Part shown: positions 1-8,521 of the stretch, in pieces
Layout: every line of letters begins with the position of its first letter
Numbering within the stretch: the first letter of the stretch is position 1
NCBI GenBank assembly: GCA_045634305.1
Contig: JAZQZZ010000049.1
Coordinates: 124,001 to 188,000 of the forward strand
Direction of reading: 5' to 3'
From: HGM04593 sp045634305
GTDB taxonomy: Bacteria > Bacteroidota > Bacteroidia > Bacteroidales > Bacteroidaceae
DNA: 64,000 nucleotides
The notes under the pieces: generated by a model
What the model was told of the DNA's origin: nothing
The model's database searches: none
The model's input: the letters and a program-made list of their open reading frames with translations, nothing else
Translations under genes and position numbers: made by a program

Positions 1-302
1 AGTCGCTTCACGCGCATAGTGTATACAAGTGGCGTCTTGAACTTTTCACCGAAACAGTGGAACCATGCGGCAGCGGTAACTCCTGCGGCAAAGCCGAAAC
101 CGAAATAGCCCGGGATGAATGCGCCGGCAAACATAATGACAGCAAAGAGACGTTTGATGCCAATGATGTTGCCAGGGAAGAGCCAGCGGAAATAGCGGCT
201 GTTACGATACGACGCAAGCTGGAACATGTGGATGTCAAACTTGGCAATCATTATGAAGAACAGCAATGCCACAATGGCATATTTGATTGTAAAATGGTCC
301 AT
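1..302 (-). CDS. Membrane-anchored Mur ligase-like protein, N-terminal fragment
   Basis: Only the first 100 residues are present; the gene runs off the window's left edge. The start ATG lies one base after the TGA of the upstream hydrolase gene, so the two are probably translationally coupled. The visible part has a hydrophobic N-terminal segment, then a motif close to FQLASYRNSRYFRWL, then more hydrophobic stretches. This motif after a membrane segment resembles the N-terminal extension of membrane-associated MurF-like ligases in Bacteroidota and Firmicutes, but the ATP-binding ligase core lies outside the window. Function is therefore inferred from a short region and from context. Another membrane protein is possible. 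Confidence 0.45.
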   Translation of the reverse strand, partial: MDHFTIKYAIVALLFFIMIAKFDIHMFQLASYRNSRYFRWLFPGNIIGIKRLFAVIMFAGAFIPGYFGFGFAAGVTAAAWFHCFGEKFKTPLVYTMRVKR

Positions 303-303
303 T

Positions 304-1062
304 TCAGTCTATTTTGAAGAAGTTTTTTATTACTGCAGTGAAGAGTCCCTGGTTCTCGAGGAAAGAGAAGTGTCCTGTGCCGTGAGCCACAACAAGGCCG
401 GCATCGGGGATAAGCTTTTCCATAGTCTTGGCATCGCTCAATGGTGTGGCGGTGTCAAGGTTGCCCCAGAAAAGCAGGGTGGGGGCTTTGATAGCCGGCA
501 TCAGGTGCTTGAGGTCTTCGTTGACTACCTTTGAAAGGATGGCACGCATCATTGGCGATGCGTTGTTGTAGTCGCTGGAGCCCGCTCCCTTGCGGCGCTT
601 GTCAATGATGGCCTGTGCCTTTGCTTTTGGCAAGAATGTGTTGCACAGCCATTTCATAGCTTTGAATGTATATACCTTCCAGTAGTATTTCAACGGTCGT
701 TTGGGCTTTACTCCGGCAGCATCCACCAGTACCACTCGGCTCACCGCGTTGCGCGATGCATAGACAATGCTCACGCGTCCGCCAAAAGAGTGACCCATGA
801 GCGCGGGGCGCTCGATGCCGTTCTCCTTGGCAAACTGCTCCACCATACGGGTGTACTCCTCCACGCCCCATACCGTTGTTGGCTCCTGCGATGCTCCAAA
901 GCCCGGGAAATCGAAACTGTATGTGGTGTAGGCCTTTGAAAGCACCCCGTTGATGTGTTTGAAGATGTCGCCTGTACATCCCCAACCATGCAACAGGAAA
1001 ACGGGTTCCCCGCTGCCTTGCCTGGTGATGTTTACGTTAATGCCGTTGTAATTGTAGACCAT
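304..1062 (-). CDS. Alpha/beta-fold hydrolase
   Basis: A 252-residue cytoplasmic protein with the full alpha/beta-hydrolase signature. It has an oxyanion-hole HGWG motif near residue 25, a nucleophile elbow GHSFGG (Ser near residue 92), an acid residue in FWGNLDTATPL, and the catalytic His in GTGHFSF near the C-terminus. The size and cap layout fit the esterase/epoxide hydrolase/MhpC-like group; the substrate cannot be read from the sequence. It starts 10 bases after the stop of the upstream secreted-protein gene and ends 1 base before the Mur-ligase-like gene, so an operon is likely. A cell-wall-related role is only suggested by that neighbour. Confidence 0.85.
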   Translation of the reverse strand: MVYNYNGINVNITRQGSGEPVFLLHGWGCTGDIFKHINGVLSKAYTTYSFDFPGFGASQEPTTVWGVEEYTRMVEQFAKENGIERPALMGHSFGGRVSIVYASRNAVSRVVLVDAAGVKPKRPLKYYWKVYTFKAMKWLCNTFLPKAKAQAIIDKRRKGAGSSDYNNASPMMRAILSKVVNEDLKHLMPAIKAPTLLFWGNLDTATPLSDAKTMEKLIPDAGLVVAHGTGHFSFLENQGLFTAVIKNFFKID

Positions 1063-1072
1063 TTCGATATAA

Positions 1073-1693
1073 TTACTTTACAGAAACTTTTTTACCGTCG
1101 ACAATGTATATGCCGGGTTTTGTAATGTTGTCAATCCTGCGTCCGCAAAGGTCATAAATGACTTTCACCTTTGCGTTTCCACCTTTCACCTCGTTGATGC
1201 CGGTCTCCACGTCACTGCTCTTTGTAACTGTCAACGATGTGAGGTAGATGGTGCGGCCAACCTCGCCATAGAGATAGAATGCATTGTAGCCTTCTATAAA
1301 TTCAATTGTCTTCTCGGCAGTTGTGTTGTCCAATGAGATACTGCTCAATCCGTAGTCAACGTGGGCGTTGTATTTACTGGAAGAGTTCTTCACCTTCATC
1401 TCGGTGAGGCTATAACCCTCGGGTACTGTGATTGTGTACTTGATGGGGGTTGCAACGCCTTCGTTTACGTACAATGTGAACTTGCTATTGTAGTATTTCA
1501 TTGCACCTGCCTCGTTGCCGTTGGCGTCGGTTGATACAATTTGTAAACCGTCGGCACTTGTCCACATGGAACGTGTATCTTTGTCGCCCCATTTGCCGTC
1601 GAATGTTCCTTTTGAAAAATCAACGCTTTCCTGTGCAATAGCAGCGGTGAACATTGTCATCAAAAGGGAAAAAATAAGAGTAAATCTTTTCAT
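1073..1693 (-). CDS. Secreted protein with type IX-like C-terminal tail
   Basis: About 206 residues starting at MKRFTLIFSLL, which opens a typical signal peptide ending near AIAQ; an in-frame ATG 12 codons upstream is less likely. The middle is beta-rich with no family I recognise (jelly-roll-like spacing, fairly hydrophilic). The last 35 or so residues follow the pattern of Bacteroidota sorting tails: a VIYDLCGRRI strand, a Pro-Gly turn, GIYIVDGKK, and a basic Val-Ser-Val-Lys end. Such tails are associated with type IX secretion, and porQ of that system lies 30 kb away. It sits directly downstream of the GH31 gene, so it may be an accessory polysaccharide-handling protein, but that is inference. 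Confidence 0.7.
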   Translation of the reverse strand: MKRFTLIFSLLMTMFTAAIAQESVDFSKGTFDGKWGDKDTRSMWTSADGLQIVSTDANGNEAGAMKYYNSKFTLYVNEGVATPIKYTITVPEGYSLTEMKVKNSSSKYNAHVDYGLSSISLDNTTAEKTIEFIEGYNAFYLYGEVGRTIYLTSLTVTKSSDVETGINEVKGGNAKVKVIYDLCGRRIDNITKPGIYIVDGKKVSVK

Positions 1694-1728
1694 AGGCTTA
1701 TGAATCGTGTTTTTGATTTTATTGTTCA

Positions 1729-1763
1729 ATACCGTATCTTCGGTAGCTCCGAAGATACGGTAT
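1729..1763. terminator. Perfect 15-bp hairpin between GH31 and the small secreted-protein gene
   Basis: Arms 1729-1743 and 1749-1763 are perfectly complementary with a 5-base loop. No clear U-run follows on the minus strand, so it may be a 3'-end stabilising or processing hairpin rather than a classic intrinsic terminator. Confidence 0.55.
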
Positions 1764-1772
1764 GTATGGTCC

Positions 1773-4700
1773 TTAAAATTTAATTGCGTTCAGATGCTTG
1801 TCGACAATGATGCCGTCAAAGGCCTCAATGTCGAACTTTACCTTTCTCTTGGCCTTCAATGTTACCTTCACAAGTGCAACGTTGCCGCTGATTGTGGCCT
1901 GGTTACCCTCGTTGACAAAGGTCGGGTAAACAACAGTCTCGCCATTGCCGTGCATACGGTTCTTGCTGTAGTTGACCATGTTGGCAGTGTTCAGAGCCTC
2001 AATACCCACGAACTCATAGTCGGCCTGGTCATATGGCAATGCAAGGCTGAATGCGTTGGCATTCTGCAGATTATTGCCGCTGATGGTTATTACAACCTCT
2101 TCGCCGGCGCTGTATCTGCTCTTGTCGGCTGCTATGACAATTTCGCCTGCAACCTTGTTCTCGGGGCGCTCATAAACGCCGTCGCCAATGCGTGTCGCTG
2201 CAACAGAAATGTCATATGCGTCAATGAGGCCGTTCTCGTTGATGTCGCCGATGCTTACATATTCGAAATCGCTGTCGCTCTTGCGCAGGCCGTTGTAGTT
2301 GAGATATGATGTAAGGTCATTCTCGTCAACCTTCTTGTCCTTATTGATGTCGCCCGACAGGTATGTGTCGGTACCTGGAACCTTGAAGATGTACATCTCA
2401 AGGCCTGAACCGAAGTCGCCCACAGCCTCTGTCACCTCAATCTTTATGTAACGTGCCTTTGGATTGTCCTCGAACTCAAATACCTTTACATCGGGTGTCA
2501 AATTCCATTTAACCTTCACAGGCTTGCTCCAGTGCTCCTTGTCGGTGCTGTAGCTGATGGCAGCCTTCTTTATTGTACCATTGCCGGCATCCTTGCGGCC
2601 AACATAGTGCAACTTGTCGAGTGTAGAAAGACCGTTGAGGTCAATAATCATCTCGAACGGAACAGCCGACTCACCCCATGCTGTGTGCCATGTGGTGCTC
2701 TCGTCAAAGTCGAAGAGTCTGTCGGTCTCCTGGCCACCTTGGTTAGCGCAGCTTGTCGTTGCAGTAACACCTGTGAGTGCCCACTCAAGCGGGTTGCTCT
2801 TTGTTGTAGCCTTGATGTACTCCCAACCGCTGGCACCGCTCTTGTTGACGGCGCGTATAAGGAACTTGTATTCTGTAACAGGCTTGAGGTTGTCAAATAA
2901 CAGGTGCGTATCTTTGATGGTAGAGTAGATGCGGTCCTCGAACATAACTTCGTAGTAATCGGCCTTCTTGACCTTCTCCCATACGAGGTTGATTGTGTAT
3001 GCCTGGCAATCCTCGTCCTTCATAGCAGACTTGGGAGTATCCTTTATTGTACCTCTTGTCTCCAGCAGACTGCTTGGTACGTCCATCTCGTGCCCCTTGA
3101 TGGTGAGTGTTGTCGCAGCTGCTGTAACATCGCTCTTGGCAAGCTTAACCATGATGACCGGGTTCTTTGTCATGTCTACTTTCTCAAACTCGCTTCCGGG
3201 TGTTGCAAAACGGTTGAGGTTTGGCTTCTTGTCATAGAACCACACGTTGACACCGTTGTTGAACTCCTGGATTGAACCGGCCTTGGTGAGTTTAACCTTC
3301 TTGCCGCCAACGGTTACTGTCACCTTTTTTGGCGATTTGCTTGCGTTCACCTTGAAGATGGTTGTCTTCTCCTTTACAAAGCCGTTGAAGTCGCCCTCTG
3401 TCGGGTTGACGGTAACTGTCACGTTGCCCTTGGCGTCACGGTTCTGTTCAATGAGGGTGGTAGTATATTTGCCCTTGCGGTAATACTCGGTAACACCATC
3501 GTCATCATATTCGGTGAATGATGTTGTGCCGCCGGGGTAAATCTCGTACATGCGCAATGCCTTGTCAACTCCCTTGGGGTTGTTGTTTGGCGTTGTTACA
3601 GGTATTATGGCGCCGGCCTTTACAAATACAGGAAGCTTCCATAGTGGAGCATCAAAGTTGTTTATTATGCGGTCGCCTTCGTATGTCTCGCCTGTGAACC
3701 AGTCATACCATGTGCCCTCGGGCAGGTATATGTTGTTGCGGATGTCGTTGCCCTTCTTATCCATTGCTGTATTCTGATAGATTGGAGCAACAAGGATGTA
3801 TGGACCATACATGTACTGGTAGCGTGTAGCCTCGCTCATTGTAAAGGCGTCGGCCTTGCCCTCGAGGAACATTGCGCGCACCATCGGCTTGCCGTCAACA
3901 GCCTCGCGTGCTATGCTGTATGTGTATGGCATGAGTTCCGACTTCATCTTCATGTATGTGCGGTTGATTGATGTGGCAGGCTCGCCAAGTGCATGTGGAT
4001 ACTTCTCGTTTGAACCCCATCCGTCCATATTCAGCATCATAGGAGTGTATGTCTTCCACTGGTATTCACGGACGAATACAGGAACATTCTTGCCGCCAAA
4101 GATACCGTCAACGTCCGATGTGATGTTTGGCTGTCCTGAAAGACCGGAACCGATGAATGTTGGGATGTGGAAACGTATGTATTCCCACTCGCCGCCTGTC
4201 TGGTCACCGCTCCAAATGGTTGCATAGCGCTGTGTTCCGGCCCAACCGTCTACCGAGATGATGAACGGGCGTGCGTAGCGGCCATAGTATGTCATGATGT
4301 TTGCAGCGTCGGCAACACCGTTGAGACCGAATGAGTAACCGGAACCGACCCATGCAACGTCGGTCTTGAGCACGCGTACACCGGCATCACGCACCTCGCG
4401 TACAAGGTCGCGTTGCAAGAGTGCACTCACACCCTCACGTGGGTGGAGGTTCGACTCGGTCCACAAACCAATCTCAACACCTTTTTCATGTGCATAGTCG
4501 CCGAACTCCTTCAGGTTCTGTACGTTGCCCTGGAGTGTACCGGTCTGGCCATAACCGGTAGCATAACCGTCATTGGGGAGGAACCAGCCAAGTGGCATGT
4601 CCTGCGACAGGTAACGGTCAATAGCTGCACGTGCCGAGAACATGTAGTGTCCGTTCTCACCGTTGAGTGACTCCTTGATGCCGCCGTTGTCGCTCTGGCT

Positions 4701-5624
4701 CTCCTTGTAACGCTTGCCATCCTCGTAGAGCATGCCGCTGTTGTCGTTGCTTCGTGTCCAGTAGTCGCGGTTATAGGCGTTGAGGTGTCCCATGTAGAAA
4801 CCGAACTTTGGCATGAGCACGGGGTTACCTGTCAACTGGTAGAAGGCGTTGAGCAGTCCGGCTGCATTGTCACTTATCATGAAGAAAACATCGAGATAGC
4901 CACTCTCGTGTGTCAGGATAACCTTGTCGGCAACCTCGGCGCCAAAGTCGTAGCTTCCCTTGTTGAATGTATGCCACATGAAGCCATATCCGTTGGTCGA
5001 CCAGAAGAATGGGGTGGGTGATGATACGCCGCCATCGGTCCAGCTGTTGGTATTTTCAATGGCAATCTTTTTGCCTGCATGTGAGAAACGGCCGTTCTGC
5101 ACTCCGCCACCATAGAAGAATTCACCTTCGTTACGCTTGAGGGTGAGAGTGGTCCTTGACTTATTGAACATAACCGGTTCAACCTCCTCAAATGCGACCT
5201 TGCCTGTTGTCAGGTCGGTAACCTTGAGACGGCCGGTAGCCTTGCACACCTCAACTTCAATTGTGGTTGTGCAGATGGTGTATGTCCTGTCATTCTCTTT
5301 CACTGTTAGCGATGACACCTCCTTGCGTGGGTTGTCTACAAGAATCTGCGCGTCGGGGTAACCCGGCATTGGCTGCGGGTCGCGTATAATGCCGCCATTG
5401 ACGTCGCGGAACATGCGGAAAATGTTCTCGCCATAGAAGTCGAGTGTCACTCTTTGTCCGTTGCTGAGACATAGCTCTACCGTTGTGGGGTTAATCTGCT
5501 CAACCGCTACAACATTTACAACCTGTCGCTCATCGTTTGATGCCGGGACCTGTGCGTTCATGCCGCCGGCCAAAAGAGCCGCCGACAGCAGGATTGCCTT
5601 GATGCTTCTGTGGTTAAATTTCAT
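1773..5624 (-). CDS. Secreted GH31 alpha-glycosidase with Fn3, F5/8C, dockerin-like and cohesin-like domains
   Basis: A 1283-residue exported enzyme with a signal peptide over residues 1-24. The GH31 barrel spans roughly 170-680. The expected nucleophile is Asp422 in LKTDVAW and the acid/base is Asp474 in WSGD. After the GH31 C-terminal beta domains come a fibronectin III-like domain (about 865-945) and an F5/8 type C/discoidin-like domain (about 947-1085). Next are paired calcium-loop repeats GDINKDKKVDENDL and GDINENGLIDAYDI (about 1090-1148), which are dockerin-like. The last 120 residues resemble a cohesin fold. The family hydrolyses alpha-glucosides, alpha-xylosides or related bonds; specificity is not decidable here. 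No polysaccharide-utilisation regulator is adjacent. Confidence 0.9.
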   Translation of the reverse strand: MKFNHRSIKAILLSAALLAGGMNAQVPASNDERQVVNVVAVEQINPTTVELCLSNGQRVTLDFYGENIFRMFRDVNGGIIRDPQPMPGYPDAQILVDNPRKEVSSLTVKENDRTYTICTTTIEVEVCKATGRLKVTDLTTGKVAFEEVEPVMFNKSRTTLTLKRNEGEFFYGGGVQNGRFSHAGKKIAIENTNSWTDGGVSSPTPFFWSTNGYGFMWHTFNKGSYDFGAEVADKVILTHESGYLDVFFMISDNAAGLLNAFYQLTGNPVLMPKFGFYMGHLNAYNRDYWTRSNDNSGMLYEDGKRYKESQSDNGGIKESLNGENGHYMFSARAAIDRYLSQDMPLGWFLPNDGYATGYGQTGTLQGNVQNLKEFGDYAHEKGVEIGLWTESNLHPREGVSALLQRDLVREVRDAGVRVLKTDVAWVGSGYSFGLNGVADAANIMTYYGRYARPFIISVDGWAGTQRYATIWSGDQTGGEWEYIRFHIPTFIGSGLSGQPNITSDVDGIFGGKNVPVFVREYQWKTYTPMMLNMDGWGSNEKYPHALGEPATSINRTYMKMKSELMPYTYSIAREAVDGKPMVRAMFLEGKADAFTMSEATRYQYMYGPYILVAPIYQNTAMDKKGNDIRNNIYLPEGTWYDWFTGETYEGDRIINNFDAPLWKLPVFVKAGAIIPVTTPNNNPKGVDKALRMYEIYPGGTTSFTEYDDDGVTEYYRKGKYTTTLIEQNRDAKGNVTVTVNPTEGDFNGFVKEKTTIFKVNASKSPKKVTVTVGGKKVKLTKAGSIQEFNNGVNVWFYDKKPNLNRFATPGSEFEKVDMTKNPVIMVKLAKSDVTAAATTLTIKGHEMDVPSSLLETRGTIKDTPKSAMKDEDCQAYTINLVWEKVKKADYYEVMFEDRIYSTIKDTHLLFDNLKPVTEYKFLIRAVNKSGASGWEYIKATTKSNPLEWALTGVTATTSCANQGGQETDRLFDFDESTTWHTAWGESAVPFEMIIDLNGLSTLDKLHYVGRKDAGNGTIKKAAISYSTDKEHWSKPVKVKWNLTPDVKVFEFEDNPKARYIKIEVTEAVGDFGSGLEMYIFKVPGTDTYLSGDINKDKKVDENDLTSYLNYNGLRKSDSDFEYVSIGDINENGLIDAYDISVAATRIGDGVYERPENKVAGEIVIAADKSRYSAGEEVVITISGNNLQNANAFSLALPYDQADYEFVGIEALNTANMVNYSKNRMHGNGETVVYPTFVNEGNQATISGNVALVKVTLKAKRKVKFDIEAFDGIIVDKHLNAIKF

Positions 5625-5688
5625 AATTGTGGTTTTTAGCTTGTTTCTGTGTCAATGTAACGTGAGTATATGATACTCCCTCAAACTG

Positions 5689-5696
5689 CAAAATTA
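5689..5696 (-). promoter_or_regulatory. Candidate -7 element for the GH31 gene
   Basis: On the minus strand this reads TAATTTTG, matching the Bacteroidota TAnnTTTG -7 box, 65 bases before the GH31 start codon and inside an AT-rich divergent intergenic region. Confidence 0.5.
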
Positions 5697-5801
5697 TAAA
5701 ATTAATTATATTAATATATTTATGCGCGCAAAAATCTTTACGAAAAAGATGCTTTGCAGTAATAAATGGCTTTTTCAACGGCGTTTTTGCGCATTTTGAT
5801 G

Positions 5802-5809
5802 TATCTTCG
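5802..5809 (+). promoter_or_regulatory. Candidate -7 element for mutS2
   Basis: TATCTTCG matches TAnnTTTG at all but one position and lies 15 bases before the mutS2 start codon. I could not find a clean TTG at the expected -33 distance. Confidence 0.4.
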
Positions 5810-5824
5810 CACTCCGAAAATTGA

Positions 5825-8353
5825 ATGACAATGATATATCCGCAGAATTTTGAAACGAGAATAGAGTTTGACGCCATCCGACGCATGCTCAAGGATGAGT
5901 GTCTTTGTGGGCTTGGAAAGGAACGTGTCGATGATATGCTGTTCCTTACCGATTTCGCCACCATCGAACGCAGGCTCGATGAGGTGGTGGAGTTTCTGCA
6001 GATTTTGCGGGTTGAGGATGGTTTCCCATCCGATTTCTACTTCGATGTGCGTGAGCCGCTGCAGCGCATACGCATAGAGGGCATGTACATGACGGCTGAC
6101 GAACTTTTTTCGTTGCGCCGTTCGCTCGATACCATCGGACGCATCCTCTCGTTGCTACGAAAGCAGAGCGGTAATGCTGCCGAAGGCGACGACTCTCCTC
6201 TATATCCTTCACTGCGTGCACTTGCCGGTGATGTGGAGGCTTTTCCACGTATCATACGCGACATTGACACCATAATCGACAAGTTCGGCTCGGTCAAGGA
6301 CAGCGCCTCGCCTGCCTTGGCGCGAATACGTGGCGATCTTGCCCGCACATCGAGCGGCATCTCACGTACACTCAACAGCATACTTCGCAAGGCGCAGGCC
6401 GACGGTCTTGTTGAGAAGGACGCTTCGCCCACAATGCGCGACGGCCGCCTGGTGATTCCCGTTGCCCCGGCTCTCAAACGCAAGATGGGCGGTATTGTGC
6501 ACGATGAGTCGGCCAGCGGAAAAACAGTGTTCATTGAGCCTGCCGAGGTGGTGGAGGCCAACAACCGCATACGTGAGCTCGAGGCCGAGGAGAAACGCGA
6601 AATCATCGCAATCCTCACAGCCTTCTCACTTGAACTCCGTCCGCAAGTACCTCAACTGTTGCAGGCCTATGAGTTCCTGGGCGAGATGGACTTCATACGT
6701 GCAAAGGCCGAGCTTGCAGCGCGTTTCAATGCCGTGAAACCATCGCTCGACAACCGTCCCATGATGGACTGGGGCGCAGCCATCCATCCCTTGCTCGAGA
6801 TGTCGCTGCGCAAGCATGGCCGCAAGATGTCGGCGCTCGACATTGAACTAGATGGCGAACGTCGCATACTGCTCATTTCGGGTCCTAATGCCGGCGGTAA
6901 ATCGGTGTGCCTGAAGACTGCCGGTCTCCTGCAGTATATGTTGCAGTGCGGTCTTCTTATCCCTGTGCACGAGCGCAGCAAAGCGGGTATATTCCGCAAT
7001 CTGTTCATTGATATCGGTGACCAGCAGAGCATCGAGGACGATTTGAGTACCTACTCGAGCCACCTGCTGAACATGAAACATACGCTACGTAACTGCGACA
7101 AGCATTCGCTCATTCTCATAGATGAGTTCGGTGGCGGCAGCGAACCGCTCATTGGCGCAGCCATTGCCGAGGCGCTGCTCAAACGCTTCAACGAGCGCGG
7201 GGCATTCGGTATCATCACCACCCACTACCAGAACCTCAAGCATTTTGCCGATGCCACACCCGGCATTGTCAACGGTGCCATGCTCTATGACCGTGGCGAG
7301 ATGCGCCCGCTGTTCCAGTTGCAGATCGGCAACCCGGGTTCGTCGTTTGCCGTTGAGATTGCACGCAAAATAGGCTTGCCCGAGGAGGTCATTGCCGATG
7401 CATCGCAGATTGTGGGCAGCGACTACATACAGAGCGACAAATATCTGCAGGATATTGTACGCGACAAACGCTATTGGGAGAGCAAGCGCAAGGCTGTGCA
7501 CCAGAAGGAGAAGGAACTCGATGAAATCCTTGGCAAGGTACAGGAACAAGGCGATGAACTAAAGAAGAGCCGCAAACAGATTCTCAAGGAGGCACGCGAG
7601 GAGGCAGAGCGACTGTTGCGCGAGGCTAATGCGAAGATAGAGAATACTATACGTGCTATTGTCGAGGCCAAGGCCGAGAAGGAACGTACACGTCTGGCAC
7701 GCCAGGAACTCAATGATTTCAGCAAACAGCTCGAGGAGATGGCAAAGCAGAAGCTGCAGATGCAGACCGACCGCGAGATGGCTAAAATCATAGCACGTCA
7801 GGAGCGCAAGAAGAACGGCAAGCAACCCAAGGGTGACAATGCACCTGCAACGACAGGTGACACACCTAAACAGCCCGAGCGCAGGCAACCTAAGATTGAG
7901 GTTGGTATGTTTGTGCGCATAGCGGGGCAACAAGCTATCGGTGAGGTGATGTCGCTTGCCAAGAACTCGGCCGTGGTGCGTTTTGGAGCAATAAAGTCTA
8001 CCGTAGCCATTGGCAGGCTGCAACCGAGCGAGGCACCAAAGGAAGAGGTACGCAAGGTGTCATTCCTCACAAGCGAAACCCAGGAGCAGCTGCATAACAA
8101 ACGTCTGAATTTCAAGGAGGATATAGATATTCGAGGAATGCGTGGCGAGGAGGCTGTGCAGACAGTGGGCTACTTCCTTGACGATGCTGTTGTGTGCAAT
8201 GTGCACCGTGTGCGCATTCTTCATGGCACAGGCAACGGAATTTTGCGCACTCTTGTGCGCCAATACCTGAGCACTATGCCGTTTGTGAAGCATTTTCACG
8301 ATGAACACGTGCAGTTCGGTGGCGCCGGTATCACCGTGGTGGAACTGGAGTAA
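5825..8353 (+). CDS. mutS2: MutS2 family ATPase with C-terminal Smr domain
   Basis: An 842-residue protein. Residues 1-300 form the MutS-like core and clamp region. Walker A is GPNAGGKS at 353-360 and the Walker B region is LILIDEFGGGSEP near 429-441. A long charged coiled coil rich in Glu, Lys and Arg covers about 530-670. The C-terminal 80 residues form an Smr nuclease-type domain with DIRGMRGEEA and the LHGTGNG motif. It lacks the mismatch-recognition domain of MutS1. Family roles include suppression of recombination and, in some bacteria, rescue of collided ribosomes; which applies here is unknown. The stop codon abuts a repeat element. Confidence 0.93.
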   Translation: MTMIYPQNFETRIEFDAIRRMLKDECLCGLGKERVDDMLFLTDFATIERRLDEVVEFLQILRVEDGFPSDFYFDVREPLQRIRIEGMYMTADELFSLRRSLDTIGRILSLLRKQSGNAAEGDDSPLYPSLRALAGDVEAFPRIIRDIDTIIDKFGSVKDSASPALARIRGDLARTSSGISRTLNSILRKAQADGLVEKDASPTMRDGRLVIPVAPALKRKMGGIVHDESASGKTVFIEPAEVVEANNRIRELEAEEKREIIAILTAFSLELRPQVPQLLQAYEFLGEMDFIRAKAELAARFNAVKPSLDNRPMMDWGAAIHPLLEMSLRKHGRKMSALDIELDGERRILLISGPNAGGKSVCLKTAGLLQYMLQCGLLIPVHERSKAGIFRNLFIDIGDQQSIEDDLSTYSSHLLNMKHTLRNCDKHSLILIDEFGGGSEPLIGAAIAEALLKRFNERGAFGIITTHYQNLKHFADATPGIVNGAMLYDRGEMRPLFQLQIGNPGSSFAVEIARKIGLPEEVIADASQIVGSDYIQSDKYLQDIVRDKRYWESKRKAVHQKEKELDEILGKVQEQGDELKKSRKQILKEAREEAERLLREANAKIENTIRAIVEAKAEKERTRLARQELNDFSKQLEEMAKQKLQMQTDREMAKIIARQERKKNGKQPKGDNAPATTGDTPKQPERRQPKIEVGMFVRIAGQQAIGEVMSLAKNSAVVRFGAIKSTVAIGRLQPSEAPKEEVRKVSFLTSETQEQLHNKRLNFKEDIDIRGMRGEEAVQTVGYFLDDAVVCNVHRVRILHGTGNGILRTLVRQYLSTMPFVKHFHDEHVQFGGAGITVVELE

Positions 8354-8409
8354 GGTGAAAGCTGAAAGGTGAAAGGTGAAAGGTGAAAGGTGAAAGGTGA
8401 AAGGTGAAA
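8354..8409 (+). repeat. Heptamer tandem repeat, 8 copies of GGTGAAA
   Basis: Eight head-to-tail 7-bp units start directly after the mutS2 TAA; the second unit differs by one base (GCTGAAA). A ninth, imperfect unit follows. Copy number of such an array may vary between strains. Confidence 0.9.
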
Positions 8410-8521
8410 GGTTGAACCCCTAGGTTTAATTAAACCTCAGTAAATTTCTACTGAGTCGTAAAAGTTCAAGCAAGCTTGGCTTTTGCTCGCTTACTCGCAG
8501 TTTTCACCTTTCAGTTTTCAC
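8355..8521. repeat. MITE-like inverted-repeat element between mutS2 and menA
   Basis: The 20-base left arm (8355-8374) and right arm (8502-8521) are inverted repeats matching at 19 of 20 positions. Between them lie the heptamer array, a 16-bp perfect palindrome (8422-8437), a 7-bp hairpin (8436-8442 with 8449-8455), and a CTCGCTTACTCGCAG motif (8486-8500) that recurs at 60064-60078. The right arm supplies the last two codons and the stop of menA. No transposase is encoded. It could be a non-autonomous mobile repeat or a folded 3' UTR shared by the convergent genes. Confidence 0.6.

Noticed and set aside
6037..6618. Minus-strand frame of 193 codons inside mutS2
   Set aside because: Ser/Arg-rich shadow translation of a conserved gene with no independent support.
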